Below, piece after piece: positions 38,059 through 45,993 of a stretch of 55,479 nt of DNA; the stretch's first letter is position 1; the number at the start of each line of letters is the position of its first letter. The notes under the pieces are model-generated. The model did not search any database. It saw nothing but the letters and a program-made list of their open reading frames with translations, and was not told the origin of the DNA. Source of the DNA: Sedimenticola thiotaurini (GTDB lineage: Bacteria; Pseudomonadota; Gammaproteobacteria; Chromatiales; Chromatiaceae); contig DRKP01000010.1 in assembly GCA_011051715.1 (NCBI GenBank), positions 1-55,479 of the forward strand. The letters run 5' to 3'. The position numbers were made by a program, and so were the translations under genes.

Positions 38059-38559
38059 ATGGCAACAGTGAAACTGAAGGGCAATCCGGTCACCACCAGC
38101 GGTGAGCTGCCGGAGGTGGGTTCCCAGGCACCGGACTTCAGCCTGCCGGACAAGAGCCTGCAGAACGTGAGTCTGGGCGATTTCGCCGGCAAGAAGCGGC
38201 TGCTCAACATCGTGCCCAGTCTGGACACCCCCACCTGCGCCACCTCCACCAGGAAGTTCAACCAGTCCTTCGCCGGCCGTGACGATGCCGTGGCGCTGGT
38301 CATCTCTGCCGATCTGCCCTTCGCCCAGGGCCGCTTCTGCGAGAGCGAAGGTCTGGAGAACGTGGTCACGCTGTCGCTTATGCGGAGCAAGCAGTTCGCC
38401 AAGGACTACGGTGTGCTGCTGGTGGACGGCCCCCTGGCCGGCCTCACCGCCCGCGCGGTGGTGGTGATCGACGGGGACGGCAAGGTGGTCTACACCCAGC
38501 TGGTGGAGGAGATCACCGAGGAGCCTGACTACGACGCCGCCCTGAAGGCGCTTGGCTGA
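38059..38559 (+). CDS. tpx: Thiol peroxidase (atypical 2-Cys peroxiredoxin)
   Basis: The 166-aa protein reduces organic and hydrogen peroxides using thioredoxin. It matches Tpx: [16 protein letters not shown] places the peroxidatic cysteine at C60, and [11 protein letters not shown] the resolving cysteine at C94. ATG 38059 has GAGGAG eight bases upstream; earlier ATGs at 38029 and 37972 lack support. It is inserted between the oxygen-sensitive oxidoreductase and rnfC, which makes protection of the iron-sulfur enzymes a reasonable role. A large inverted repeat separates it from rnfC. Confidence 0.95.
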   Translation: MATVKLKGNPVTTSGELPEVGSQAPDFSLPDKSLQNVSLGDFAGKKRLLNIVPSLDTPTCATSTRKFNQSFAGRDDAVALVISADLPFAQGRFCESEGLENVVTLSLMRSKQFAKDYGVLLVDGPLAGLTARAVVVIDGDGKVVYTQLVEEITEEPDYDAALKALG

Positions 38560-38572
38560 GGAGTCGGAGGGT

Positions 38573-38688
38573 GGGCGTTGGCGGCACTGCACCGGGCCTT
38601 CGGGTGTCGGCCCGGCGGGCCCGGCACTCCGGAACCCGGGTTGGTGGCGGGCCTCCACAGGCGGCCCGGTGCAGCGCCGCCAACGCCC
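38573..38688. repeat. Large inverted repeat between tpx and rnfC
   Basis: Two 26-bp arms (38573-38598 and 38663-38688) are reverse complements with a single mismatch, around a 64-bp GC-rich core that itself contains shorter inverted repeats. The structure sits in the middle of the operon. There is no T tract and no open reading frame, so it may be an RNA processing or attenuation site, or a small nonautonomous element. Confidence 0.85.
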
Positions 38689-38717
38689 TGTAAGCGGTTG
38701 AACTCTGGGGGGACAGC

Positions 38718-40070
38718 ATGGGCTTTCTGAATCTGTTCCGGCGGCACAAGACCTTCCCCCACGGTATCCATCCGGACGATCACAAGGAGCAGACCGCCGG
38801 TCTGCCGATCCGCCGGCTCCCCTTCGCACCGAAGATGTATGTGCCCCTGGCCCAGCACCGGGGCGCCCCGGCGAAACCGCTGGTGCATCCGGGACAGGAG
38901 GTGGTGCGCGGCGAGCCCATCGCCGAGGCGGGCGGCTTCGTCTCGGTGCCGATGCACGCGCCGGTGACCGGGGTGGTGCGGGCGCTGGACCGGCTGGTCC
39001 CCAGCGCCCAGGGGCCGAAGACCCCGGCCATCGTGATCGAGACCTACGCCGCCGACACACAGCGTGTGGGGTGGGAGATGCCGCGCGATATCGATCAGAT
39101 GACGCCGCAGGAGCTGGTGCAGGCGGTGCAGGAGGCCGGCATGGTGGGCCTCGGTGGTGCCGCCTTTCCCAGCCATGTCAAGCTGTTGCCGCCGGAGGGG
39201 CGGTCGATCGGGACGGTGGTGGTCAACGGTTGTGAGTGCGAGCCCTACCTGACCTGCGACCATCGGGTGATGCTGGAACAGACCGACCGGTTGATCCGCG
39301 GTATCCGCATGGTGATGAAGGCGACCGGCGCCGGGCGGGCCATCATCGGGGTGGAGGACAACAAGCTCGACGCGGTGGGGGTGATCCGGGAGAAGCTGAA
39401 GGACCAGCCCGGTATCGATGTCGAGGCGGTGGAGACCAAGTATCCCCAGGGGGCGGAGAAGATGCTGATCACCAGCCTGCTGGGGAAGGAGGTGCCCTCG
39501 GGCGGCATTCCGGCGGATATCGGGGTGGCGGTCTACAACGTCGGCACCCTGGCCCAGCTGGGCGACCTGGTTCCCCGCGGGCGTGGTCTGATCGAGCGGG
39601 TGGTGACCGTCTCCGGGCCCGGCGTGGCCCGTCCCGGCAACTACCTGGTGCCGATTGGCACGCCACTGGGGTTCCTGATGCAGCAGGTGGGTTCCAGCTC
39701 CGAGGCCAACGAGCTGATCATGGGCGGCCCGATGATGGGCATGGCGGTGGCCTCGCTGGAGGTGCCGGTGACCAAGGGGGTGTCGGGCGTGGTCGTGTTC
39801 GAACCGGATGCCCCCGACCTGCAGCGGCGGCCCATCCATCCCTGCATCAAGTGCGGCGAGTGTCTCAACGCCTGCCCGATCCATCTCAATCCCTCCCTGC
39901 TGGGCGAGCTGGCGGCGGCACGGGAATACCGGGTGATGGAGGAGAGTTATCACCTAAACGACTGCTTCGAGTGCGGCTGCTGCAGCTACGTCTGCCCGTC
40001 CAACATCCCGCTGACCCAGTATTTCCGCATCGCCAAGTCGATCAACCGCGAGACGAGGACGGCGGCGTGA
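38718..40070 (+). CDS. rnfC: Rnf complex subunit C
   Basis: RnfC is the soluble NADH-oxidoreductase subunit. The 450-aa product has the nucleotide/flavin signature GLGGAAFPSHVKL with VVNGCECEPYLTCDHRVM, and two [4Fe-4S] sites beginning at C376 (CIKCGECLNACP) and C416 (CFECGCCSYVCP). It is short, like clostridial and Bacteroidetes RnfC, and lacks the long alanine-rich tail of E. coli RsxC. GGGGGGA precedes ATG 38718. It precedes rnfD by 180 bp that hold a REP-like element. Confidence 0.97.
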   Translation: MGFLNLFRRHKTFPHGIHPDDHKEQTAGLPIRRLPFAPKMYVPLAQHRGAPAKPLVHPGQEVVRGEPIAEAGGFVSVPMHAPVTGVVRALDRLVPSAQGPKTPAIVIETYAADTQRVGWEMPRDIDQMTPQELVQAVQEAGMVGLGGAAFPSHVKLLPPEGRSIGTVVVNGCECEPYLTCDHRVMLEQTDRLIRGIRMVMKATGAGRAIIGVEDNKLDAVGVIREKLKDQPGIDVEAVETKYPQGAEKMLITSLLGKEVPSGGIPADIGVAVYNVGTLAQLGDLVPRGRGLIERVVTVSGPGVARPGNYLVPIGTPLGFLMQQVGSSSEANELIMGGPMMGMAVASLEVPVTKGVSGVVVFEPDAPDLQRRPIHPCIKCGECLNACPIHLNPSLLGELAAAREYRVMEESYHLNDCFECGCCSYVCPSNIPLTQYFRIAKSINRETRTAA

Positions 40071-40099
40071 ACCGCCTGCTTGTAAAGGACCCCTGGCCG

Positions 40100-40125
40100 G
40101 TAGGAGCGGCGCCCCCGCCGCGAAC
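40100..40125. repeat. REP-like palindrome between rnfC and rnfD
   Basis: GTAGGAGCGGCGC followed by CCCCGCCGCGAAC, the same family as the elements at 32835-32920. It lies in the 180-bp rnfC-rnfD gap. Confidence 0.8.
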
Positions 40126-40250
40126 GGCACGGGCAGAGGCACAGCCGTGGCTGGTCTTTGGCCGCCGGGAATGCTGTCACCGTCATCGACCGGCGATCGC
40201 GGAAGATGGGGGTCCCTCTGTTCGCCCGCGGTTGTGGTTCTGAAAAGACG

Positions 40251-41300
40251 ATGAAAACGAAACACAGACCGGTGGAGATCCGCACCTCGCCCCACGTGAA
40301 GAAGGCGATCTCGGTGGAGCAGATCATGCGCAACGTGGTCTACGCGCTGCTGCCGGTCTGCGCCTGGTCGGTGTGGCAGTTCGGTATCAGCGCGCTCGCG
40401 CTGATCCTGGTGACCCTGGTCAGCTGCCTCGCCACCGAGAGCTTCTTCTGCTGGATGTCACGGCGGGACAACACGGTCCGGGACTTCAGCGTGGTGATCA
40501 CCGGCCTCCTGCTGGCCCTCACCCTGCCGCCCGGGTTTCCCCTGTGGATGGCGGCGGTGGCCGGCTTCATCGCCGTCGGCCTCGGCAAGTCCCTGTTCGG
40601 TGGCCTTGGTTTCAATGTCATGAATCCGGCCCTGGTGGGCCGCGCCTTCGTGCAGGCGGCCTTCCCGGTGGCCATCACCACCTGGACACCGTCGTTCCTG
40701 CCGGGGCGTTTCAGCGAGTTCATCCCCTCCACCCTGGCGCTGCCGTTCATGTCCCCGGTGGAGACCAGGGAGTGGGCGCTGGAGCGGGCGGTGGACGGTT
40801 TCACCGGGGCCACCCCGCTGGCGCTGCACAAGTTCGAACAGATCACCACGAGCACCTCCGACCTGCTGCTGGGGACGGTGGCGGGATCCGCCGGGGAGAC
40901 CGCGGCCCTGCTGATCTTCGTCTGCGGCCTCTATCTGATCGCCCGGAGGATGATGGACTGGCGCATCTGCGCCGGCGTCTTTGCCGGCGTGGTGCTGGTG
41001 TCGCTGCCGTTGTGGCTGTTCGATCCCGGCCACTATCCGTCGCCCTGGTTCATGCTGCTCTCCGGCGGCCTGATGCTGGGGGCCATGTTCATGGCCACCG
41101 ACATGGTGGCCTCGCCGGTGACGTCCCTGGGGATCTGGATCTACGGCGGGGTGATCGGCGCCCTGACCGTGGTCATCCGCCTGTTCGGCGGTCTCACCGA
41201 GGGGGTGATGTACGCCATCCTGCTGGCCAACGCCCTGTCGCCGCTGATCGCCTCGGTGACCCAGCCCCGGGTCTACGGTGTGGGCAGGGGGAAGGGCTGA
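40251..41300 (+). CDS. rnfD: Rnf complex subunit D
   Basis: A multispanning membrane subunit of 349 aa, homologous to NqrB and thought to take part in ion translocation. The covalent FMN site is the Thr in DGFTGATPLA (T188). Hydrophobic segments are clear at 31-60, 85-112, and through the C-terminal half. ATG 40251 (MKTKHRPVEIRTSPHV) gives the family N-terminus; longer starts run into repeat-bearing DNA. The stop overlaps the rnfG start (TGATG). Confidence 0.96.
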   Translation: MKTKHRPVEIRTSPHVKKAISVEQIMRNVVYALLPVCAWSVWQFGISALALILVTLVSCLATESFFCWMSRRDNTVRDFSVVITGLLLALTLPPGFPLWMAAVAGFIAVGLGKSLFGGLGFNVMNPALVGRAFVQAAFPVAITTWTPSFLPGRFSEFIPSTLALPFMSPVETREWALERAVDGFTGATPLALHKFEQITTSTSDLLLGTVAGSAGETAALLIFVCGLYLIARRMMDWRICAGVFAGVVLVSLPLWLFDPGHYPSPWFMLLSGGLMLGAMFMATDMVASPVTSLGIWIYGGVIGALTVVIRLFGGLTEGVMYAILLANALSPLIASVTQPRVYGVGRGKG

Positions 41301-41986
41301 TGGCCGGGGCGCAACCGCAGGCCCCGTCCCAGCCCCGCACCCCGGGGGGCGCCATGCTGCGCACCCTGGGGGGCATCGCCATGCTCTCCGGGCTGCTGGT
41401 GGTACTGGTCTACCACTGGACCCGCCCGATCATTGCGGAGAACAAGCGCATCGCCATCGAGAAGGCGATCTTCCAGGTGGTGCCGGGGGCGGTGACGCGG
41501 AAGAACTTCGTCCTCGGTCCGGAGGGGCTGTTCCCGGGCGATGCCGGCAAGGCGAAGGGTGACCAGGTCTATGCCGCCTACGATCGGGATGGACGCCTGA
41601 AAGGGGTGGCCCTGGAGGCGGCCGCCACCGGCTACCAGGACGTGATCCGGATCCTCTACGGCTACGACCCGGGCTGCCAGTGCGTCACCGGCATCCGGGT
41701 GCTGAAGATGGCGGAGACGCCGGGGCTGGGAGACAAGATCGCCAGGGATCCGGATTTCCTGGCCAACTTCGAGGCCCTGGACGGACGGGTGAACGCCGCC
41801 GGCGACGGACTGGAGCACGCCATCGTGACGGTGAAGCACGGCACCAAGAGCCAACCCTGGCAGATCGATGCCATCTCCGGCGCCACCATCTCGTCCAAGG
41901 CCGTCGGCCGCATGATCGATGCCAGCGGTCAGCGCATGTTCCCGTTGATCCTGCGCTACCGCGACGGCTTCGAGCGGAGAGACTAG
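41300..41986 (+). CDS. rnfG: Rnf complex subunit G
   Basis: The 228-aa subunit has one N-terminal membrane helix (about 22-42, GGIAMLSGLLVVLVYHW) and a periplasmic FMN-binding domain with the flavinylation motif SGATISS (T196), modified by ApbE. A CQC pair at 126-128 is unusual but may be incidental. ATG 41300 overlaps the rnfD stop by one base with GGGGGAAGGG upstream. No apbE gene is visible in the window, so it must be encoded elsewhere. Confidence 0.95.
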   Translation: MAGAQPQAPSQPRTPGGAMLRTLGGIAMLSGLLVVLVYHWTRPIIAENKRIAIEKAIFQVVPGAVTRKNFVLGPEGLFPGDAGKAKGDQVYAAYDRDGRLKGVALEAAATGYQDVIRILYGYDPGCQCVTGIRVLKMAETPGLGDKIARDPDFLANFEALDGRVNAAGDGLEHAIVTVKHGTKSQPWQIDAISGATISSKAVGRMIDASGQRMFPLILRYRDGFERRD

Positions 41987-42006
41987 GGATACCGAGGTAC
42001 CAGTCA

Positions 42007-42669
42007 ATGGCTACGCTACCCAATCGACAGGAGCAGGTCACCCTCGACACCTTCCTGCGCGGTATCTGGGAGGAGAACCCGGTGTTCGTCATGCTGCTGG
42101 GGATGTGCCCTGTGCTGGCGGTGACCAACTCCACCATCAATGCCATCGCCATGGGGCTGGCCACCCTGTTCGTGCTGGTCGCCTCGGGCGCCCTGGTGTC
42201 GCTGCTGCGCAAGTTGATTCCGAAGCAGGTGCGCATCGCCACCTACATCATCATCATCGCCACCTTCGTCACCATGGTGGACTACGTGATCCAGGCGATC
42301 AGCCTGGACCTGTACAATGCCCTCGGCGCCTTCATCCAGCTGATCGTGGTCAACTGCGTGATCCTGGGACGGGCCGAGGCCTACGCCTCCAAGCAGCGGG
42401 TCGGGCCGGCGGTGGTCAACGCCCTGGGCATGGGTACCGGTTTCACCATCGCGCTGCTCTGCCTGGGGACGGTGCGGGAGCTGCTCGGCAACGGCACCAT
42501 CCTCGGCATCCAGGTGTTCAGCAGCAACTTCGAGCCCTGGGTGGTGATGGTGCTGCCGCCCGGGGGATTCTTCGTGCTCGGCGCCTGGCTGCTGCTGTTC
42601 GAGTGGCTGAAGCAGCGCAAGGCGGAGCCCGCCGGTGCGGCGGAAGGAGCGACCGTCCATGAGTCCTGA
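42007..42669 (+). CDS. rnfE: Rnf complex subunit E
   Basis: A membrane subunit of 220 aa, paired with RnfA and homologous to NqrD. Cysteines C34 (LLGMCPVLAVT) and C117 (VVNCVILGRAEA) are at the positions that, with two from RnfA, ligate the membrane-embedded [2Fe-2S] cluster in Nqr and Rnf. Six hydrophobic segments are evident. It overlaps the rnfA start by 11 bp. Confidence 0.97.
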   Translation: MATLPNRQEQVTLDTFLRGIWEENPVFVMLLGMCPVLAVTNSTINAIAMGLATLFVLVASGALVSLLRKLIPKQVRIATYIIIIATFVTMVDYVIQAISLDLYNALGAFIQLIVVNCVILGRAEAYASKQRVGPAVVNALGMGTGFTIALLCLGTVRELLGNGTILGIQVFSSNFEPWVVMVLPPGGFFVLGAWLLLFEWLKQRKAEPAGAAEGATVHES

Positions 42670-43249
42670 TTCCCTCGGCTTCATCTTCCTCAACGCCGCC
42701 GTCATCAACAATTTCGTGCTGGCCCTGTTTCTCGGCATCTGCCCCTTTCTCGGCGTCTCGGCCAAGAAGGAGACGGCCTGGAACATGGGGCTGGCGACCA
42801 TGTTCGTGATGCTGGTCAGCTCGCTCTGCGCCTACGGGATCAATCTGCTGCTGGTGAGGTTCGACATCCAGTATCTGCGGCTGATCTCCTACATCGCGGT
42901 GATCGCCTCCGCGGTGCAGCTGGTGGAAATGGCGATGAAGAAGTTCAGCCCGGCCCTGTTCCGCGCGCTGGGCATCTTCCTGCCCCTGATCACCACCAAC
43001 TGCGCCATCCTCGGCCTGGCCCTGTTCCAGACCTTCCGCGAGTACGATTTCCTGCAGAGTCTGGCCTTCAGCAGCGGCGCCGGCGTCGGCTTCACTCTGG
43101 CGCTGATGCTGATGGCGGGGCTGCGCGAACGGCTGGCCCTGGCCCGGGTCCCGAGCGTCAGCCAGGGTGCCGCCATGAGCCTGATGCTGGCCGGCCTGCT
43201 GTCACTGGCGTTCATGGGCTTCGCCGGCCTGGGGGGCAGCCATGCTTGA
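42659..43249 (+). CDS. rnfA: Rnf complex subunit A
   Basis: The 196-aa membrane subunit, homologous to NqrE, has six hydrophobic segments in inverted topology to RnfE. Cysteines C28 (FLGICPFLGVS) and C115 (ITTNCAILGLAL) complete the proposed intramembrane [2Fe-2S] cluster. AAGGAG lies nine bases before ATG 42659. The following small gene overlaps its last 8 bases. Confidence 0.97.
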   Translation: MSPDSLGFIFLNAAVINNFVLALFLGICPFLGVSAKKETAWNMGLATMFVMLVSSLCAYGINLLLVRFDIQYLRLISYIAVIASAVQLVEMAMKKFSPALFRALGIFLPLITTNCAILGLALFQTFREYDFLQSLAFSSGAGVGFTLALMLMAGLRERLALARVPSVSQGAAMSLMLAGLLSLAFMGFAGLGGSHA

Positions 43250-43421
43250 CTTCGTCATCGCGGCGGCGGTGATCATGGCCATGCTGGGGGGCTGGATCCT
43301 GGTGCAACAGATGGCGCGGCGGTTCGCCCGGCGCCATCCGGAGTTCGGGCCCTACACCGAGAAGCGGGGCTGCGGCGGCAACTGCAGCTGCGCGGGAGGG
43401 GAGAGTTGCCAGAAGAAGTAG
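43242..43421 (+). CDS. Small Cys-rich membrane protein, NqrM-like in character
   Basis: A 59-residue protein too short for usual gene tables: one membrane helix (3-21, DFVIAAAVIMAMLGGWILV), a basic turn, and a C-terminal tail with four cysteines C44, C48, C50 and C56 (CGGNCSCAGGESC). Start ATG 43242 overlaps rnfA by 8 bp; the end overlaps ppsR by 16 bp. The layout resembles NqrM (DUF539), the one-helix Cys-rich protein needed to insert iron in the NqrD/NqrE site. Function here is inference. It belongs to the rnf operon by overlap. Confidence 0.75.
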   Translation: MLDFVIAAAVIMAMLGGWILVQQMARRFARRHPEFGPYTEKRGCGGNCSCAGGESCQKK

Positions 43422-44242
43422 GCCGGAAACCGGAGGGGCGGTTGCGGCGCACCGTCTTTTTTGTCTCCGAGAGCACCGGCATCACCGCCGAGACCCTGGG
43501 CCAGAGCCTGCTCTCCCAGTTCGCCCATTCGGTCGAGTTCAAGACCGTCTACATGCCCTTCATCAACACCATGGAGCGGGCCCGGGAGCTGGCCGAGCGG
43601 CTGAAGCAGCTGAACGAGCTCGAAGGGGTGCGTCCGATCGTCTTCGCCACCATGCCGGAGGAGGATATCCGCGCGGTGCTGAGCAGCTCACCCTGCCTCT
43701 ACATCGAGCTGTTCGACACCTTCATCGGTCCACTGGCGAAGGAGCTGGGGGTGGGGCCCAGCGGCAAGCGCGGCCTGACCCACGGCTTCAGCAACGGCGA
43801 CAGCTACGAACACCGGATGAACATCATCAACTTCGCCATGACCAATGACGACGGGGCGCGACTGGACAAGTTCGACCAGGCCGACGTGATCCTGATCGGC
43901 GTCTCCCGCTCCGGCAAGACCCCCACCTGTCTCTATCTGGCGATCCACTTCGACATCAAGGCGGCCAACTATCCCCTGACCGAGGAGGACTTCGAGCGCG
44001 GCCGGCTGCCGCAGGTGCTGATGAACAACCGGGACAAGCTGATCGCCCTGACCATCGATCCCCTGCGGCTGCACCGGATCCGCGAGGAGCGCCGCCCCGG
44101 CAGCCGCTACGCCTCCCTCAACAGCTGCCGGCGTGAGGTGCAGGAGGCGGAGGAGATGTTCCGCCGGCTGGGCCTGAAGGTGCTCGACACCACCTCCCAC
44201 TCCATCGAGGAGATCTCGTCGCTGATCATGAAGGCGATCTGA
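43406..44242 (+). CDS. ppsR: PEP synthase regulatory protein (kinase / pyrophosphorylase)
   Basis: PpsR inactivates PEP synthase by ADP-dependent phosphorylation and reactivates it by phosphorolysis, and so controls pyruvate to PEP flux. The 278-aa product has the P-loop GVSRSGKT (165-172), FFVSESTGITAE near the N-terminus, and RREERR-like REERRPGSRYASL near the C-terminus. The TTG at 43406 is taken as start, since GGAGG lies six bases upstream and no ATG fits; it overlaps the preceding small gene by 16 bp. Its place in the operon links the oxidoreductase product to gluconeogenesis. Confidence 0.95.
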   Translation: MPEEVGRKPEGRLRRTVFFVSESTGITAETLGQSLLSQFAHSVEFKTVYMPFINTMERARELAERLKQLNELEGVRPIVFATMPEEDIRAVLSSSPCLYIELFDTFIGPLAKELGVGPSGKRGLTHGFSNGDSYEHRMNIINFAMTNDDGARLDKFDQADVILIGVSRSGKTPTCLYLAIHFDIKAANYPLTEEDFERGRLPQVLMNNRDKLIALTIDPLRLHRIREERRPGSRYASLNSCRREVQEAEEMFRRLGLKVLDTTSHSIEEISSLIMKAI

Positions 44243-44263
44243 TCCCCGGCGCGATCATCGCAT

Positions 44264-44282
44264 TCCCGGATGAAACATTCGG
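44264..44282 (+). terminator. Stem-loop after ppsR
   Basis: CCCGGATG-AAA-CATTCGGG, eight-base arms with one mismatch, 21 bp after the ppsR stop. No T tract follows. Confidence 0.45.
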
Positions 44283-44349
44283 GCTATGGTTGTATCCCCA
44301 CCCGGTGTACCCTGTGGGCCCGAATCGACCCGGAACAGGAGCCAGCCGC

Positions 44350-45993
44350 ATGACCCCTGACGTGACCGACCTGGACTGGCTGCGCAGCCAGATCATCGGT
44401 GTGGATGCCACCATCCATACCCCCTTTGGCGCCAGGCCGATGCTGTATGCCGACTACACCGCATCCGGCCGTGGTCTGCACTTCGTCGAAGGCTACCTGC
44501 GGTCGCTGCTGCCCCTCTACGCCAACAGCCATACCGAGGACGATGTCACCGGCCGGATCACCACCGCGCTGCTGCACCAGGCGGAGGAGCGGATCAAGTC
44601 CCTGGTCAACGCCGGTCCCGACGGGCGGATCATCGCCTTCGGCACCGGTGCCACCGGCGCCATCGACCGCATGCAGCAACTGCTGGGGGTGAAGCTGCCG
44701 GCGGCCAGCCGCGCCCTGCTGGACGCCCTGCTGGAGGGTTTCCTCGGGCAGGAGCAGGCCAGCGCCTTCCGGCGTTACCGGGAGAGCCATCAGCCGGTGG
44801 TCTTCGTCGGCCCCTACGAGCACCACTCCAACGAGATCTCCTGGCGCGAGAGCCTGTGCACGGTGGTGGAGGTGCAGATGACCGCCGACGGCGCCATCGA
44901 CCTGGAGCACCTGGAGAGCCTGCTGCAGGAGCCCGCCTTTCGCGACCGGCTGCGCATCGGCTCCTTCTCCGCCGCCTCCAACGTCACCGGCATGATCTCG
45001 CCGGTGCCCGAGATCGCCGCGCTGCTGCACCGTCACGACGCCCTGGCCCTGTTCGACTATGCGGCGTCGGCCCCCTATGTGCCGATCGACATGAATCCGG
45101 GGCGGCAGCCGGGGGATCACCTGGACGCGGTGTTCATCTCACCGCACAAGTTTCTCGGCGGACCGGGTGCCAGTGGACTGCTGGTGTTCAACAAGCGCTG
45201 CTACCGCACCGACCTGCCGCCGAGCATGGCCGGCGGCGGTACGGTGGAATACGTGGGACCCGAGGACCACGATTTCCTGGAGGACATCGAGGAGCGGGAG
45301 AAGGCCGGAACCCCCGGCATCCTGCAGACCATCCGTGCCGCCCTGGTGATGGAGCTGAAGCAGGCGATCGGGTTCGAGCGCATCGAGCAGCGGGAGCGGG
45401 CCATGGTGCGGCAGGCGTTCGAGCGCTGGCAGGCCCATCCGGGGATCGAGATCCTCGGCAACCAGGACCCGGAGCGGCGGGTGGGGATCGTCTCGCTGAA
45501 CGTCCGCGACCCTGAGGGGCAGTACCTGCATCCCCGTTTCGTCACCACCCTGCTCAATGATCTGTTCGGCATCCAGAGCCGGGCCGGCTGCTCCTGTGCC
45601 GGGCCCTACGGTCACAAGCTGCTGGACATCAGCCCGGTGAAGGCGGCGGAGTACCGCAGCTGGATCACGCGCGGTTATCACGGCGTCAAGCCCGGCTGGT
45701 GCCGGGTCGGATTCCACTTTGCATTCGACCAGGCCGAGGTGGACTACCTGCTGGAGTGCATGGAGTTCGTCGCCGATCACGGCCACCGCTTCGTCCACCG
45801 CTACCACTTCGATGCCCACAGCGGCAGCTGGACCCACAGGGAGTGGCGCGGGGAGCTGCCGACCCTCTCTCTGCAACGGGCCCTGGAGCCGGTGGCCGGA
45901 TCGTCCCCCCTGACGCAGGAACAGCGGAGGCAGCGTTATCGGGATGCCCTGGATGAGGCGCGCGACTTGGCCGAAGACAGCGGCAGCGGGTGA
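44350..45993 (+). CDS. Class V aminotransferase / cysteine-desulfurase-like enzyme
   Basis: A 547-aa PLP enzyme of fold type I, longer than IscS or SufS (about 400 aa). The PLP lysine is K267 in ISPHKFLGGPGASG. A conserved cysteine motif RAGCSCAGPYG (C414, C416) resembles the active-site loop of desulfurases, but the length and the C-terminal extension (to 547) differ from both classes. AGGAG lies nine bases before ATG 44350. The product may desulfurate or cleave a cysteine-like substrate; this is not provable from sequence. The stop is adjacent to the stop of the convergent kinase gene. Confidence 0.85.
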   Translation: MTPDVTDLDWLRSQIIGVDATIHTPFGARPMLYADYTASGRGLHFVEGYLRSLLPLYANSHTEDDVTGRITTALLHQAEERIKSLVNAGPDGRIIAFGTGATGAIDRMQQLLGVKLPAASRALLDALLEGFLGQEQASAFRRYRESHQPVVFVGPYEHHSNEISWRESLCTVVEVQMTADGAIDLEHLESLLQEPAFRDRLRIGSFSAASNVTGMISPVPEIAALLHRHDALALFDYAASAPYVPIDMNPGRQPGDHLDAVFISPHKFLGGPGASGLLVFNKRCYRTDLPPSMAGGGTVEYVGPEDHDFLEDIEEREKAGTPGILQTIRAALVMELKQAIGFERIEQRERAMVRQAFERWQAHPGIEILGNQDPERRVGIVSLNVRDPEGQYLHPRFVTTLLNDLFGIQSRAGCSCAGPYGHKLLDISPVKAAEYRSWITRGYHGVKPGWCRVGFHFAFDQAEVDYLLECMEFVADHGHRFVHRYHFDAHSGSWTHREWRGELPTLSLQRALEPVAGSSPLTQEQRRQRYRDALDEARDLAEDSGSG

